Notes: generated by a model from the sequence alone, not told the origin. Positions 1 through 7,809 are shown, counted from the first letter of the stretch. The stretch is DNA of 17,530 bases from Bacteroidota bacterium (GCA_947483095.1 CANKLD010000018.1:1-17530), one strand, 5' to 3'. Made by a program: numbers and translations.

Positions 1-58
1 AAACTGTTGCCAGTCCGTAAATTGCAGTTTGTTTGAAAAGATTTTTATATAAACTCAA
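1..58 (-). CDS. Oligosaccharide flippase (Wzx-like), N-terminus only
   Basis: Partial gene running off the left edge. The minus strand reads 19 codons from a TTG at 56-58: MSLYKNLFKQTAIYGLATV. This matches my memory of the first residues of Bacteroidota polysaccharide biosynthesis/flippase (MATE-like, Wzx) proteins, where an amphipathic N-terminal stretch leads into the first membrane helix. Family members move lipid-linked sugars across the inner membrane. No ATG lies in frame between this TTG and the upstream in-frame stop at 101-103, so TTG is the only reasonable start. A TAnnTTTG box sits about 27 bases upstream. With 19 residues visible, the family call rests on the N-terminal signature alone. 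Confidence 0.6.
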   Translation of the reverse strand, partial: MSLYKNLFKQTAIYGLATV

Positions 59-84
59 AATTGCTGATTGTAATTTGTACTTAA

Positions 85-92
85 CAAAAATA
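85..92 (-). promoter_or_regulatory. Bacteroidota -7 box for the flippase gene
   Basis: The minus strand reads TATTTTTG, a perfect TAnnTTTG box, ending 26 bases before the TTG start at 58. I see no good TTG -33 partner at the usual spacing, so support is the -7 element and its position only. It lies in the short gap downstream of the lipoprotein gene that ends at 113. Confidence 0.35.
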
Positions 93-112
93 AGTAATTT
101 TTAGCACATTTT

Positions 113-553
113 CTAGGGAAATAGTATTGGTGTAATTTCTTTTATTTGGCGGCATTTATACCATTGTTTTACCCCATCTTTTTCATATTCTATTACCGCT
201 TCATTTGCTTTTAAATGGAATTCTTTATCAGCAATTGCTGAGGTTTGGGGATTTTGATAGATGGCGTTATAGTGAAAATTGGCTCTAAATTTAGTTTCAT
301 TAACTTGAGCTAATTGGGTTTCTAGATTTTGGTAATAAATTTTTATTAGTTGGATATTTTTTCGAAGGGGCTTTTCTAACTCAATCACAAATACTGTCCC
401 GCTGCCGCTTTCCATTCTTCCGCCAGTCCAATTTTCAAACGTAATAGATTTTATTTCTTGTGGAGGGGAAGCATAAAATGGCTCTTTTGATGTGTTGCAT
501 GAAAATAAATTTAAGATGATAATCAGAAACAATCCGTAAGTTATTTTTTTCAT
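113..553 (-). CDS. Small lipoprotein of unknown function
   Basis: A 146-residue protein with a clear lipoprotein signal: Lys2-Lys3, a hydrophobic core (residues 8-16) and the lipobox LFSC with Cys19. It should be lipid-anchored in the envelope. No acidic run follows the Cys, so the known Bacteroidota surface-export signal is not evident. The mature part looks beta-rich (FENWTGGRMESGSGTVF, then alternating hydrophobic and polar residues) with no motif I recognise. It begins 12 bases after the stop of the aldo/keto reductase on the same strand, so the two are probably co-transcribed, but nothing in the sequence links their functions. Coding is supported by the signal peptide and full-length frame; function is unknown. 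Confidence 0.8.
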   Translation of the reverse strand: MKKITYGLFLIIILNLFSCNTSKEPFYASPPQEIKSITFENWTGGRMESGSGTVFVIELEKPLRKNIQLIKIYYQNLETQLAQVNETKFRANFHYNAIYQNPQTSAIADKEFHLKANEAVIEYEKDGVKQWYKCRQIKEITPILFP

Positions 554-565
554 TTTACAAAAGGT

Positions 566-1603
566 TTAAGGCGCGGGGTTTGGAATAACACTTTGAATTT
601 TATCTATTTCTGCTACTATATTTTCATCTAAAGTTACCTTAATTGTATTGATATTTTCTTTTAATTGTTCCAATGTTGTAGCTCCAATAATGGTACTTGA
701 CAAAAACGGTTGTTGCGTAACAAATGCCAATGACAATTCGGTTAAAGTGAGTCCAAAATCGGTGGCTATTTCATAATATCTTCTAGTGGCTTCTCTAGTA
801 TTTTCACTATTGTAACGAGCAAATTGCGGAAATAAATTAATTCTTGCATTTGGAAGATTTGTACAGTTTAGGAATTTTCCAGACAATACTCCAAACGCCA
901 ATGGCGAATAGGCAAGCAGGCCTACATTTTCTCGATGGCAAACTTCAGAAAGTCCCACTTCAAAACTTCTATTTACTAATGAATAGGGATTTTGAATGGT
1001 TGCCATTCTAGGTAAATTGTGTTTTTTACTTTCTTCCAGAAAGTGCATTAAACCCCAGGGTGTTTCATTTGAAACTCCAATATTTCTAATTTTCCCTTGT
1101 TTGATAAATCCTTGTAAACATTCTAAAACCGATTGGAAATTATCTTCCCAAGGGTCTTCCTGAACTTTAAATCCGAGTACCCCAAACATATTTGATTTTC
1201 TTTCAGGCCAATGCAATTGGTACAAATCGATGTAATCTGTTTGTAGTCTTTTTAAACTTTGATCTAGCGCATAGGTTAGACTTGCTGGCGAAAAGTCATT
1301 TTCTTCCCGCATGTAATTTAGGCTTTTATTGGGTCCGGCAATTTTAGTTGCAAGAATAACATTTTCACGATTTCCTGTTTTTTTAAACCAGTTTCCTATT
1401 ATTTTTTCAGTACTCCCATAGGTTTCTTTTTTTGCTGGTATCGAATACATTTCTGCCGTATCAAAAAAATTAACCCCGTTTTCTAGTGCATAATCCATTT
1501 GGGCATGACCTTCAGCTTCGGTGTTTTGCTCTCCGAAAGTCATAGTTCCAAGTCCGATTTTACTGATTTTAGTAGAGGTATTTGGTAAATTACTGTATTT
1601 CAT
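566..1603 (-). CDS. Aldo/keto reductase (Tas-like)
   Basis: A 345-residue NADPH-dependent oxidoreductase of the aldo/keto reductase superfamily, about the length of E. coli Tas. The (beta/alpha)8 fold signature is visible: IGLGTMTFG near residue 16, NFFDTAEMY with catalytic Asp48 and Tyr53, Lys87 in ILATKIAG, and His131 in YQLHWPE, completing the tetrad. IGVSNETPWGL (about 175-185), the LLAYSPLAFGVLSGK stretch and a C-terminal IIGATTLEQL phosphate-binding segment are also typical. It reduces carbonyls in the cytoplasm; the physiological substrate cannot be read from sequence. It is first of a likely two-gene unit with the lipoprotein gene 12 bases downstream, and is separated from the OmpA gene by 87 bases containing a weak hairpin. 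Confidence 0.93.
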   Translation of the reverse strand: MKYSNLPNTSTKISKIGLGTMTFGEQNTEAEGHAQMDYALENGVNFFDTAEMYSIPAKKETYGSTEKIIGNWFKKTGNRENVILATKIAGPNKSLNYMREENDFSPASLTYALDQSLKRLQTDYIDLYQLHWPERKSNMFGVLGFKVQEDPWEDNFQSVLECLQGFIKQGKIRNIGVSNETPWGLMHFLEESKKHNLPRMATIQNPYSLVNRSFEVGLSEVCHRENVGLLAYSPLAFGVLSGKFLNCTNLPNARINLFPQFARYNSENTREATRRYYEIATDFGLTLTELSLAFVTQQPFLSSTIIGATTLEQLKENINTIKVTLDENIVAEIDKIQSVIPNPAP

Positions 1604-1629
1604 AGTTAAATATAAAGTTATAATTTAGT

Positions 1630-1694
1630 AAAGTAAAAAGGCCCAAAGTAGAACTCTGAACCTTTGAACCTTTTTTACTTTGAACCTTTTTTAC
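1630..1694 (-). repeat. 16-bp tandem duplication and AT-rich hairpin after ompA-family gene
   Basis: Two exact copies of TTTGAACCTTTTTTAC lie head to tail at 1663-1678 and 1679-1694. The second overlaps the end of the OmpA-family gene, including its stop codon at 1691-1693. A further partial TTTGAACC-like unit lies just before. Separately, AAAGTAAAAAGG (1630-1641) pairs with CCTTTTTTACTTT (1669-1681) with one unpaired base, giving a long-looped hairpin that could weakly terminate OmpA transcription on the minus strand. The stem is AT-rich, so terminator function is uncertain; the duplication itself is plain in the sequence. Confidence 0.6.
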
Positions 1695-2653
1695 AATTCG
1701 TTCAACATTTTAGATATTTCATCTAATTTTGGTGTCAAAATAATTTCAATTCTTCTATTTTTTGCTTTTCCTTCAGGAGTATCATTACTCATTAACGGGG
1801 CAAACTCCCCTCTTCCTGCAGCCGTAAGATTGTCTTTTTTAACGCCTTTATTTTCAGATAAAATAGTTACAATTGCAGTCGCTCTTTTGGTAGAAAGATC
1901 CCAGTTGTTTTCAATTTGTCCAACAGCTCCTGCAAATTTATCGTTATCGGTATGTCCTTCAATTAACACGGAAATATCAGAGTTTTGAGCTAAAACGGAA
2001 CCTACTAATACTACTGCTTTTTTACCTTCTGGACCAACAGCCCAACTTCCTGATTCAAAAAGCAATTTGTTTTCCATAGAAACATAAACTTTACCATCTC
2101 TTTGATTTACAGTTAATCCTTTTCCTTCAAATGCTTTTAAAGATTTTGAAAGCGCGTCTTTTAGTTTTTTCATCGCTGCTTCTTTAGCTGCCATAATACT
2201 TTCTAATTCGTTCACTCGATCGGTTCCTTTTTTCAAATCAGCACTCAATTTGTTAAGTCTTTCTTTTTCAGCGGCAAGTGCTTTTTCTTTGGCTTCTAAT
2301 TGCGCCAATAATTCTCTGTTTTTAGCCATGTTTTCCTTTAAAGATTCATCGCTATTTTTTTCTAATGCATTATAGGAAGCCTGCAAGGTTTTCAGATTTT
2401 TATCTGCTGCAGCAAAGTCAATTGCTAGTTTATCTCTTTCGGCTTTTGTTTTTTCATAGTCCTTTTTAAGCGAAGAATAATCGATATCAAGTTTGCTTTT
2501 AGATTTCGAAATACTATCATATAAATCTTGAGTTTTTCTATTTTCTTTCTTTAAATCGGCAAATTTAGTTTCTAACTCATTAAAAACTTTTTTTGAAACG
2601 CAAGAGCTTGATAAAGCGATAAGTACTAATCCTATTGAAATTTTTTTTATCAT
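1691..2653 (-). CDS. OmpA-family lipoprotein with coiled coil
   Basis: A 320-residue outer-membrane lipoprotein that probably tethers the outer membrane to peptidoglycan. The signal is MIKKISIGLVLIALSSSC with Cys18 as lipidation site. Residues about 24-165 are a long Lys/Glu/Leu-rich coiled coil (repeats such as LEAKEKALAAEKERLNKL). Residues about 195-310 form the OmpA C-terminal domain: LIEGHTDND with the diaminopimelate-binding Asp, NWDLSTKRA, and KNRRIEIIL with the conserved Arg. There is no beta-barrel, so this is the Pal/YiaD-like lipoprotein type. It begins 25 bases after the exodeoxyribonuclease III stop and is probably co-transcribed with it. Its last codons fall inside a 16-bp tandem duplication. 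Confidence 0.92.
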   Translation of the reverse strand: MIKKISIGLVLIALSSSCVSKKVFNELETKFADLKKENRKTQDLYDSISKSKSKLDIDYSSLKKDYEKTKAERDKLAIDFAAADKNLKTLQASYNALEKNSDESLKENMAKNRELLAQLEAKEKALAAEKERLNKLSADLKKGTDRVNELESIMAAKEAAMKKLKDALSKSLKAFEGKGLTVNQRDGKVYVSMENKLLFESGSWAVGPEGKKAVVLVGSVLAQNSDISVLIEGHTDNDKFAGAVGQIENNWDLSTKRATAIVTILSENKGVKKDNLTAAGRGEFAPLMSNDTPEGKAKNRRIEIILTPKLDEISKMLNEL

Positions 2654-2678
2654 TTTAATTAATTTTACGAGGGTTAAA

Positions 2679-3440
2679 TTATTCTATTTCTACTACAACG
2701 GGACAATGGTCAGAATGTTTTGCTTCTGATAAAATATAGGCCCTTTTTAATTTTTCTTTTAATGTTTCACTCACAAGGCAGTAGTCAATTCGCCAGCCTT
2801 TATTGTTTCCACGAGCGCCTGCTCTATAGCTCCACCAACTATAATTGTCAGGTTGGTCGTTGAAAAAACGAAAGCTATCTATAAATCCATTTTTCATAAA
2901 CTGATCAAGCCAAGCTCGTTCTTGGGGTAAAAATCCAGACACATTGGCATTTCTAATAGGATCATGAATGTCTATCGCCTTATGGCAAATGTTATAATCA
3001 CCACAAATCACCAAATTTGGAATTTCCTTTTTCAGTTCATTTATGTAATTTTGAAAATCATCCATGAACATGAATTTATGACTCAATCGATCAATATTTG
3101 TTCCGGAAGGCAAATACAAACTCATTACAGATAACTCATCAAAATCGACACGTAAATTTCTTCCTTCAAAATCCATGTGTTCAATTCCAGTTCCAAAAAC
3201 GATAGCATTGGGTTTAATTTTTGATAAAATTGCTACGCCACTATATCCTTTTTTAGTTGCTGGAAAATAATATTGGTAAGGATAACCCGCCATTTCAATA
3301 TCCAAACAAGGCACTTGATCTTCGATAGCTTTTATCTCCTGAAGGCAAATAACGTCTGGATTTGAGTGTTGCAACCATTCGATAAACCCTTTCGAAATGG
3401 CTGCTCGAATTCCATTTACATTATAAGAAATGATTCTCAT
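2679..3440 (-). CDS. xth: Exodeoxyribonuclease III / AP endonuclease
   Basis: A 253-residue cytoplasmic base-excision repair enzyme of the endonuclease/exonuclease/phosphatase fold. Family members cleave DNA 5' of abasic sites and degrade 3' ends. Catalytic landmarks are all present: Asn7 in NVNGIRA, Glu35 in CLQEIKA, Asp148 and Asn150 in GDYNICH, and terminal Asp244-His245 in SDHCPVVVEIE; YSGVAILSK and RIDYCLVS are also family-typical. The length is near that of E. coli Xth. The ATG start gives the standard MRIISYNVNG beginning. It is the first gene of the minus-strand run at 3440-1691 and diverges from the acyltransferase gene at 3584, with a TACTTTTG -7 box upstream. Confidence 0.95.
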   Translation of the reverse strand: MRIISYNVNGIRAAISKGFIEWLQHSNPDVICLQEIKAIEDQVPCLDIEMAGYPYQYYFPATKKGYSGVAILSKIKPNAIVFGTGIEHMDFEGRNLRVDFDELSVMSLYLPSGTNIDRLSHKFMFMDDFQNYINELKKEIPNLVICGDYNICHKAIDIHDPIRNANVSGFLPQERAWLDQFMKNGFIDSFRFFNDQPDNYSWWSYRAGARGNNKGWRIDYCLVSETLKEKLKRAYILSEAKHSDHCPVVVEIE

Positions 3441-3465
3441 TATAATAATTCAATATTAATATCTC

Positions 3466-3473
3466 CAAAAGTA
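3466..3473 (-). promoter_or_regulatory. -7 box for xth
   Basis: The minus strand reads TACTTTTG, an exact TAnnTTTG match, ending 25 bases before the xth start codon. No convincing TTG -33 element is seen at the usual distance. It sits in the 143-base divergent region shared with the acyltransferase promoter. Confidence 0.45.
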
Positions 3474-3529
3474 ATAAAAAACTTAACGATTATAGCAGAA
3501 AATTTAAAGAAATTGGACTCTAAATTCCA

Positions 3530-3558
3530 TTGGATACTTAACTTTTTTTCTATCTTTG
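3530..3558 (+). promoter_or_regulatory. Bacteroidota sigma-A-type promoter for the acyltransferase
   Basis: TTG at 3530-3532, an 18-base spacer and TATCTTTG at 3551-3558 match the Bacteroidota housekeeping promoter (TTG / TAnnTTTG). The start codon at 3584 is 25 bases downstream, leaving a short leader. This is the best complete promoter in the window. Confidence 0.65.
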
Positions 3559-3583
3559 TTATTGGTTTTAAATACAAAAATTA

Positions 3584-5392
3584 ATGGGTTTAGTTACCGC
3601 TAAAGAAGTAGCAAAAGCAATAAAAGCTGATAAATATGGTTTTTTAGGAACTTTTTCAGGATGGTTACTGATGAAAGTTTTAAAAATTTCTACGCTCAAT
3701 AAGTTCTACGATAAAAACAAGCATCTAGAAGATGTAGCATTTCTAAATGCTATTTTAGATGATTTAGAAATTAAATTTGAAATCCCAGAAGAAGATTTTA
3801 AACGTTTACCAAAAGACGGTGCTTACATTACCATTTCAAATCACCCATTAGGAGGAATTGATGGGGCTTTATTATTGAAATTAATGATTGAAAGAGAGCC
3901 TAATTTCAAAATAATAGCTAATTTTCTTTTGCATAGAATTGCTCCAATAAAAAAGTATATAATGCCCGTAAATCCATTTGAAAATCACAAAGACGCCAAG
4001 TCCAGTGTCATTGGAATTAAGGAAACTTTGATTCATTTAAGTGAAGGAAAACCCCTTGGGATGTTTCCAGCTGGAGAAGTTTCAACTTATAAAGACGGAA
4101 AATTAGTGGTTGATAAACCATGGGAAGCAGGAGCAATAAAAGTAATTCGAAAAGCCCAAGTACCGGTAGTTCCAATTTATTTTCATGCAAAAAACAGTCG
4201 ATTATTTTACTTTTTATCAAAAATTGGAGACACGCTGCGAACGGCAAAATTACCATCGGAAGTTTTTTCTCAAAAAGAAAGAGTAATAAAAGTTAGAATT
4301 GGAAAACCAATTTCTGTAAACGAGCAAAATGAATATGAAACCATTGAAGAATATTCTAAATTTTTACGTAAAAAAACCTATATGCTTTCCAAGGCATTTG
4401 TGAAAGAAAAGCCATTCTTATCGACTCCAAAGATTAATCTTCCAAAAAAAGAACCAAAAACTATTGTTACAGGAGCTTCCGTTGAAAATATGATTTTAGA
4501 AGTTGATGTATTAAGAGCCGCAGATTGCCGTTTGCTGCAAAGCAAAAATTACGAAGTATTTTTCGCACAAGCGGATCAAATTCCAAATATTTTACATGAA
4601 TTGGGACGTTTACGCGAAATTACTTTTCGAGAAATTGGAGAAGGAACAAACGAATCAACCGATATAGACAAATTTGATAAATATTACCATCACATGTTTT
4701 TGTGGGACGATGAGGCTAAAAAAGTTGCTGGAGCCTATAGAATGGGATTGGGATCTGAAATTTATCCAAAATACGGAATGGAGGGTTTTTATTTAAATGA
4801 GCTTTTCCGTTTTGAACCTGAATTACACGATATGATGTCAAAATCTATCGAAATGGGACGTGCTTTTATTATTAAAGAATACCAACAAAAACCAATGCCT
4901 CTTTTCCTACTTTGGAAAGGAATTATTCATACTACATTGCGATTTCCAGAGCATAAATTTTTACTGGGAGGCGTAAGTATAAGCAACCAGTTTTCAGAAT
5001 TTTCTAAATCGCTGATGATAGAATTCATGAAATCTAATTTCTATGATCCTTATATTGCGCAATATATTCACCCTAAAAAAGAGTTTAAAGTTAAACTGAA
5101 AGATGCCGATAAAGATTTTGTTTTCAATGAAGCAGAATCCGATTTAAATAAGTTTGACAAAATTATTGACGAGCTAGAACCTGGGACCTTAAGACTTCCG
5201 GTTTTGATAAAAAAATACATCAAGCAAAACGCCAGAGTGGTTGCTTTTAATGTCGATCCGTTATTCAACGATGCCATCGATGGCTTAATGTACATTAGAA
5301 TTTCTGACATTCCTGAAAGTACTGTAAAACCGGTTATGGAAGAGTTTCAAGCGGAATTAGAACGAAAATTAGCGGAAAGAGGAGATTTATAA
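3584..5392 (+). CDS. Bifunctional acyltransferase (PlsC-like + GNAT), aminolipid synthesis candidate
   Basis: A 602-residue fusion. Residues about 80-270 are a PlsC-type lyso-lipid acyltransferase: ISNHPLGGIDG around His87 and Asp93 (active-site motif), NPFENHKDAKSS, and MFPAGEVSTY as acyl-acceptor motif. Residues about 300-560 match the GNAT-like 'hemolysin'/OlsB N-acyltransferase family: ELGRLREITFREIGEGT, then GAYRMGLG and EMGRAFI. This is the architecture of OlsF, where the C-terminal part N-acylates an amino acid and the N-terminal part O-acylates the product to give ornithine-type lipids; in Bacteroidota the amino acid may be glycine or ornithine. Substrate is inferred. The His-to-Asp spacing is HX5D, not HX4D. 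It stands alone, with its own promoter and terminator. Confidence 0.85.
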   Translation: MGLVTAKEVAKAIKADKYGFLGTFSGWLLMKVLKISTLNKFYDKNKHLEDVAFLNAILDDLEIKFEIPEEDFKRLPKDGAYITISNHPLGGIDGALLLKLMIEREPNFKIIANFLLHRIAPIKKYIMPVNPFENHKDAKSSVIGIKETLIHLSEGKPLGMFPAGEVSTYKDGKLVVDKPWEAGAIKVIRKAQVPVVPIYFHAKNSRLFYFLSKIGDTLRTAKLPSEVFSQKERVIKVRIGKPISVNEQNEYETIEEYSKFLRKKTYMLSKAFVKEKPFLSTPKINLPKKEPKTIVTGASVENMILEVDVLRAADCRLLQSKNYEVFFAQADQIPNILHELGRLREITFREIGEGTNESTDIDKFDKYYHHMFLWDDEAKKVAGAYRMGLGSEIYPKYGMEGFYLNELFRFEPELHDMMSKSIEMGRAFIIKEYQQKPMPLFLLWKGIIHTTLRFPEHKFLLGGVSISNQFSEFSKSLMIEFMKSNFYDPYIAQYIHPKKEFKVKLKDADKDFVFNEAESDLNKFDKIIDELEPGTLRLPVLIKKYIKQNARVVAFNVDPLFNDAIDGLMYIRISDIPESTVKPVMEEFQAELERKLAERGDL

Positions 5393-5397
5393 GACCC

Positions 5398-5426
5398 AAA
5401 AAAAGCGACATATTTGTCGCTTTTTT
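5398..5426. terminator. Bidirectional rho-independent terminator
   Basis: GCGACA (5405-5410), loop TATT, TGTCGC (5415-5420), with an A-run before and six T after the stem. The A and T flanks let it work on both strands, and it lies between the convergent stops at 5392 (+) and 5444 (-), so it probably ends both the acyltransferase transcript and the TM2-to-SIMPL operon. Confidence 0.9.
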
Positions 5427-5443
5427 ATTACAAAAAATGTAAT

Positions 5444-6148
5444 TTATTCTAATTTAAAATTAACATTTATCTGCGTTTCAATTTTAATTTTATCGAAGGC
5501 AATATCAATGGGGTCATAATTACTTTCGGCATTCATACTGGCAAACCCTCGAATTTGTACTCCAGGAACCCTTCCACTTAGCATATTGCTAACCGTAGAA
5601 TTACTGTCGGAAATATAAATGGCGTTTCCCACTTTTTGATTCAATGGTTTTGTTAATGCAACAGCCGTATTTTTAGCTTTTATAATGGCTTTCCCTTTTA
5701 GTATTAATAGCAATTGTTCGGTTTTTGAATACTCCGTTTTTTCTAAAGAAACATTTGAAATTTCTTCTTCTTCTAAAGCTGCAATTACTTTTGAAGCCGT
5801 TTTTGCATCATAAACAACTAACGAATAACTTTTAGTTTTGAGAATTTCTTGTTGCTTTAAAAAGTATTTTTTGTAATTACTAGTTAAATCATTTAAGGTC
5901 AATTGCTTTTCGGTAATTATTCCAAGTGATTTTAACTTAAGATTCATTTTACTTTCTAATTCCTCAACAGAAGTTCTGTTTTTGGTGTCTTTTTCGGTAA
6001 TCAAAATAGTCAGAAAAATCCGATCTGGAGTTACCAAAGTATCTACTTTTGCAGAAGTTTCGATGTAGGGCAAGTCAATAAAATTTTTCGTTTGTGAGAA
6101 ATTCTTTGTAATAAAAAGTAACGGGAGTAGCAAGACAATTTTTTTCAT
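5444..6148 (-). CDS. SIMPL-domain (DUF541) exported protein with SusC-plug-like insert
   Basis: A 234-residue protein with an N-terminal signal peptide (MKKIVLLLPLLFITKNFSQ), so periplasmic or envelope-associated. Residues 28-170 look like a SIMPL/DUF541 domain: YIETSAKVDTLVTPDRIFL, a coiled stretch VEELESKMNLKLKSLGI, then TKSYSLVVYDAKTASKVIAAL and KGKAIIKAKNTAVAL. The family is typically periplasmic and poorly understood; some members are linked to oxidative stress. Residues 184-201 (STVSNMLSGRVPGVQIRG) are odd: they closely resemble the plug-domain motif of SusC/RagA TonB-dependent receptors. This is the last gene of a five-gene operon, 16 bases after the M48 protease. The SIMPL call rests on fold pattern and family feel rather than a single diagnostic motif. 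Confidence 0.8.
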   Translation of the reverse strand: MKKIVLLLPLLFITKNFSQTKNFIDLPYIETSAKVDTLVTPDRIFLTILITEKDTKNRTSVEELESKMNLKLKSLGIITEKQLTLNDLTSNYKKYFLKQQEILKTKSYSLVVYDAKTASKVIAALEEEEISNVSLEKTEYSKTEQLLLILKGKAIIKAKNTAVALTKPLNQKVGNAIYISDSNSTVSNMLSGRVPGVQIRGFASMNAESNYDPIDIAFDKIKIETQINVNFKLE

Positions 6149-6164
6149 TTGAATAGTGTTTATT

Positions 6165-6974
6165 TTATTTATCGGTTTTTAATTTTATTAGAGTCTTATA
6201 ATTTTCCCATTCAGTTTTGGAAATGGTAGTTTGCTTTTTATATTTTTTCCCTTTTAAATAGTCCAAAATATATTTGGCACGCTCCTCCGATTCAGGGTGC
6301 GAAGAAAGCCAATACAAACTATCGGATAGGTCTTTTTGTTGTGCCAATTCAAACATGAAATCGGCAAATGGTTCGGGGTTTATATTCGCTTTTAGTAAAT
6401 AATCAACACTTGCCATGTCCGCCTCTTTTTCCAAAGTTCGATCATAGGCAGAGGAAGAAAGTGATTTCAAAATTTCTTTAACCACTTCACTACTTTTTCC
6501 TCCTGTACTTGCAGAAAGCAATACCGACAAGCCAATTTCTTTAGAGAGTTTTTTCATGACATGATTGTTGGCAATGTGAGCCATTTCATGACCTAAAACA
6601 CCTTGTAAAGCTTCTTGATTTTTACATTCGGTTATTAAACCGGTGTAAACTACTAAGTGATTATTTGGAAGTGCGAAAGCATTGATTTCGTCTTTTTCTA
6701 CAATATGAATCTTCAAGGAATCTCTTTCGATTTTATTGTTTTTACAAATAGGGTCTAGTAATTTATCCAATGTTTTACTAATAGAATCATTGGTAATTAC
6801 TTTTTCTGTTGATGAAATTTCATCCCAAATTAAATCGCCAATTTTATTTTCTGAGGAACTTCGGATTTCTTTAACGTGAAATAATGAAACAAAATCCACT
6901 TGAGAAAGGGCTAAAAACAGTCCGAAAAAGCCAATTAGAATTATGAATCCTGGAAGTATTATTTTCTTTACCAT
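6165..6974 (-). CDS. M48-family zinc metalloprotease
   Basis: A 269-residue membrane-anchored peptidase. Residues 5-24 form one hydrophobic helix (signal anchor). The zinc site is HEMAH (His129, Glu130, His133), with the downstream EKEAD giving Glu182 as third ligand and Asp186 as support; SSHPESEERA near the C-terminus is the M48C-type motif that contributes to the active-site cleft. It belongs to the BepA/Oma1-like branch, whose members degrade misfolded envelope proteins. The start codon overlaps the stop of the upstream gene in a TAATG junction, which suggests translational coupling. The operon context (TM2, DUF2752, DUF4870-like, SIMPL) points to envelope maintenance, by inference. Confidence 0.92.
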   Translation of the reverse strand: MVKKIILPGFIILIGFFGLFLALSQVDFVSLFHVKEIRSSSENKIGDLIWDEISSTEKVITNDSISKTLDKLLDPICKNNKIERDSLKIHIVEKDEINAFALPNNHLVVYTGLITECKNQEALQGVLGHEMAHIANNHVMKKLSKEIGLSVLLSASTGGKSSEVVKEILKSLSSSAYDRTLEKEADMASVDYLLKANINPEPFADFMFELAQQKDLSDSLYWLSSHPESEERAKYILDYLKGKKYKKQTTISKTEWENYKTLIKLKTDK

Positions 6975-7405
6975 TATGATCTACAGATTAAGTTAGTCAC
7001 ATTTCCAAAAAAGAAAACTTCTACATGTTTCCCTTTTCGAGTCTGTATTGCACAATAAATGGTTGAAATAATTTCTAAAACATTAAAAACAATTACCGTA
7101 AATAAATAGGCAAAATAATGGTTTGTAGCTTTTTCATCTGTAATAATTATAGAAACCGTCCACCAAAAACTGTAGCTGTTAGCAAACAATAAAACAGCTT
7201 GTGAAAGTAAAGCTTGTGTGCAATGCCAACGTACAAAAAAAGTACTTTTCCGATTGGCTAAATAGAAAAAAAAGGTGGCTAATAAATTGATAATTGGCAA
7301 AGGGAACCCAGCAATTACAGCAACTAAAGACATTAAATAACTGTTAGATGCCTTTTCGTTTTCGTGTTCTGTAGGTTGATATGCGAAGTGGTTTTCTTTT
7401 GTCAT
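6974..7405 (-). CDS. DUF4870-like membrane protein
   Basis: A 143-residue polytopic inner-membrane protein with about three helices (near residues 24-48, 63-85 and 100-118). The segment STFFVRWHCTQALLSQ between the first two helices resembles the DUF4870/Tic20-like signature, in which an aromatic-Arg/His-Gln motif marks the loop. The function of the family is unknown. It overlaps the upstream DUF2752 gene by four bases (ATGA at 7402-7405) and the downstream protease gene by one base (TAATG), so the three are tightly coupled. There are no catalytic residues visible. Confidence 0.75.
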   Translation of the reverse strand: MTKENHFAYQPTEHENEKASNSYLMSLVAVIAGFPLPIINLLATFFFYLANRKSTFFVRWHCTQALLSQAVLLFANSYSFWWTVSIIITDEKATNHYFAYLFTVIVFNVLEIISTIYCAIQTRKGKHVEVFFFGNVTNLICRS

Positions 7406-7806
7406 AATTCTTTATAAATGTTCCAAATCCAAATTAAAATCACTAAGATTATTAATGGGATTGCTAATTTTTTTTGTTTCGAATGGTATTCTATTTTATT
7501 GTAAAACGTATAAAAAGTTTCTTTTTTTAAAATAAAATCTATTACAATCCATAAAGGCATAAGAATTAGAATTGCACTTATTATTATTCCGAAAGGATTA
7601 ATCATAATAGAACCTATAAAATCGCCTTTAAATAATAGTAGTACAGCACGTGTTGCTCCGCAAGAAGGACAGGGAAATCCTGAAATACTCTTGATAATAC
7701 AAACCGAATACTTTTTGCTTTCGGGACAATATAAATGGTATAATAAATAAATAAATCCTACTGAACAAGCTATTAATAGTAAAGAATATAACTTGTTTTT
7801 AGACAT
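7402..7806 (-). CDS. DUF2752 membrane protein
   Basis: A 134-residue membrane protein with three predicted helices. The diagnostic DUF2752 segment is clear at about residues 39-60: ISGFPCPSCGATRAVLLLF, with the CPxCGxTR motif at the start of helix two, followed by NPFGIIISAIL. The function of the family is unknown; the paired Cys could bind metal or form a disulfide. It starts three bases after the TM2 gene stop and overlaps the following gene by ATGA, so it sits inside a tight operon. Confidence 0.88.
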   Translation of the reverse strand: MSKNKLYSLLLIACSVGFIYLLYHLYCPESKKYSVCIIKSISGFPCPSCGATRAVLLLFKGDFIGSIMINPFGIIISAILILMPLWIVIDFILKKETFYTFYNKIEYHSKQKKLAIPLIILVILIWIWNIYKEL

Positions 7807-7809
7807 TTA

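Noticed and set aside
1680..1988. Open frame on the plus strand opposite the OmpA-family gene
   Set aside because: It lies fully within the antisense of the conserved OmpA C-terminal domain and shows no family signature; a shadow of the real gene.
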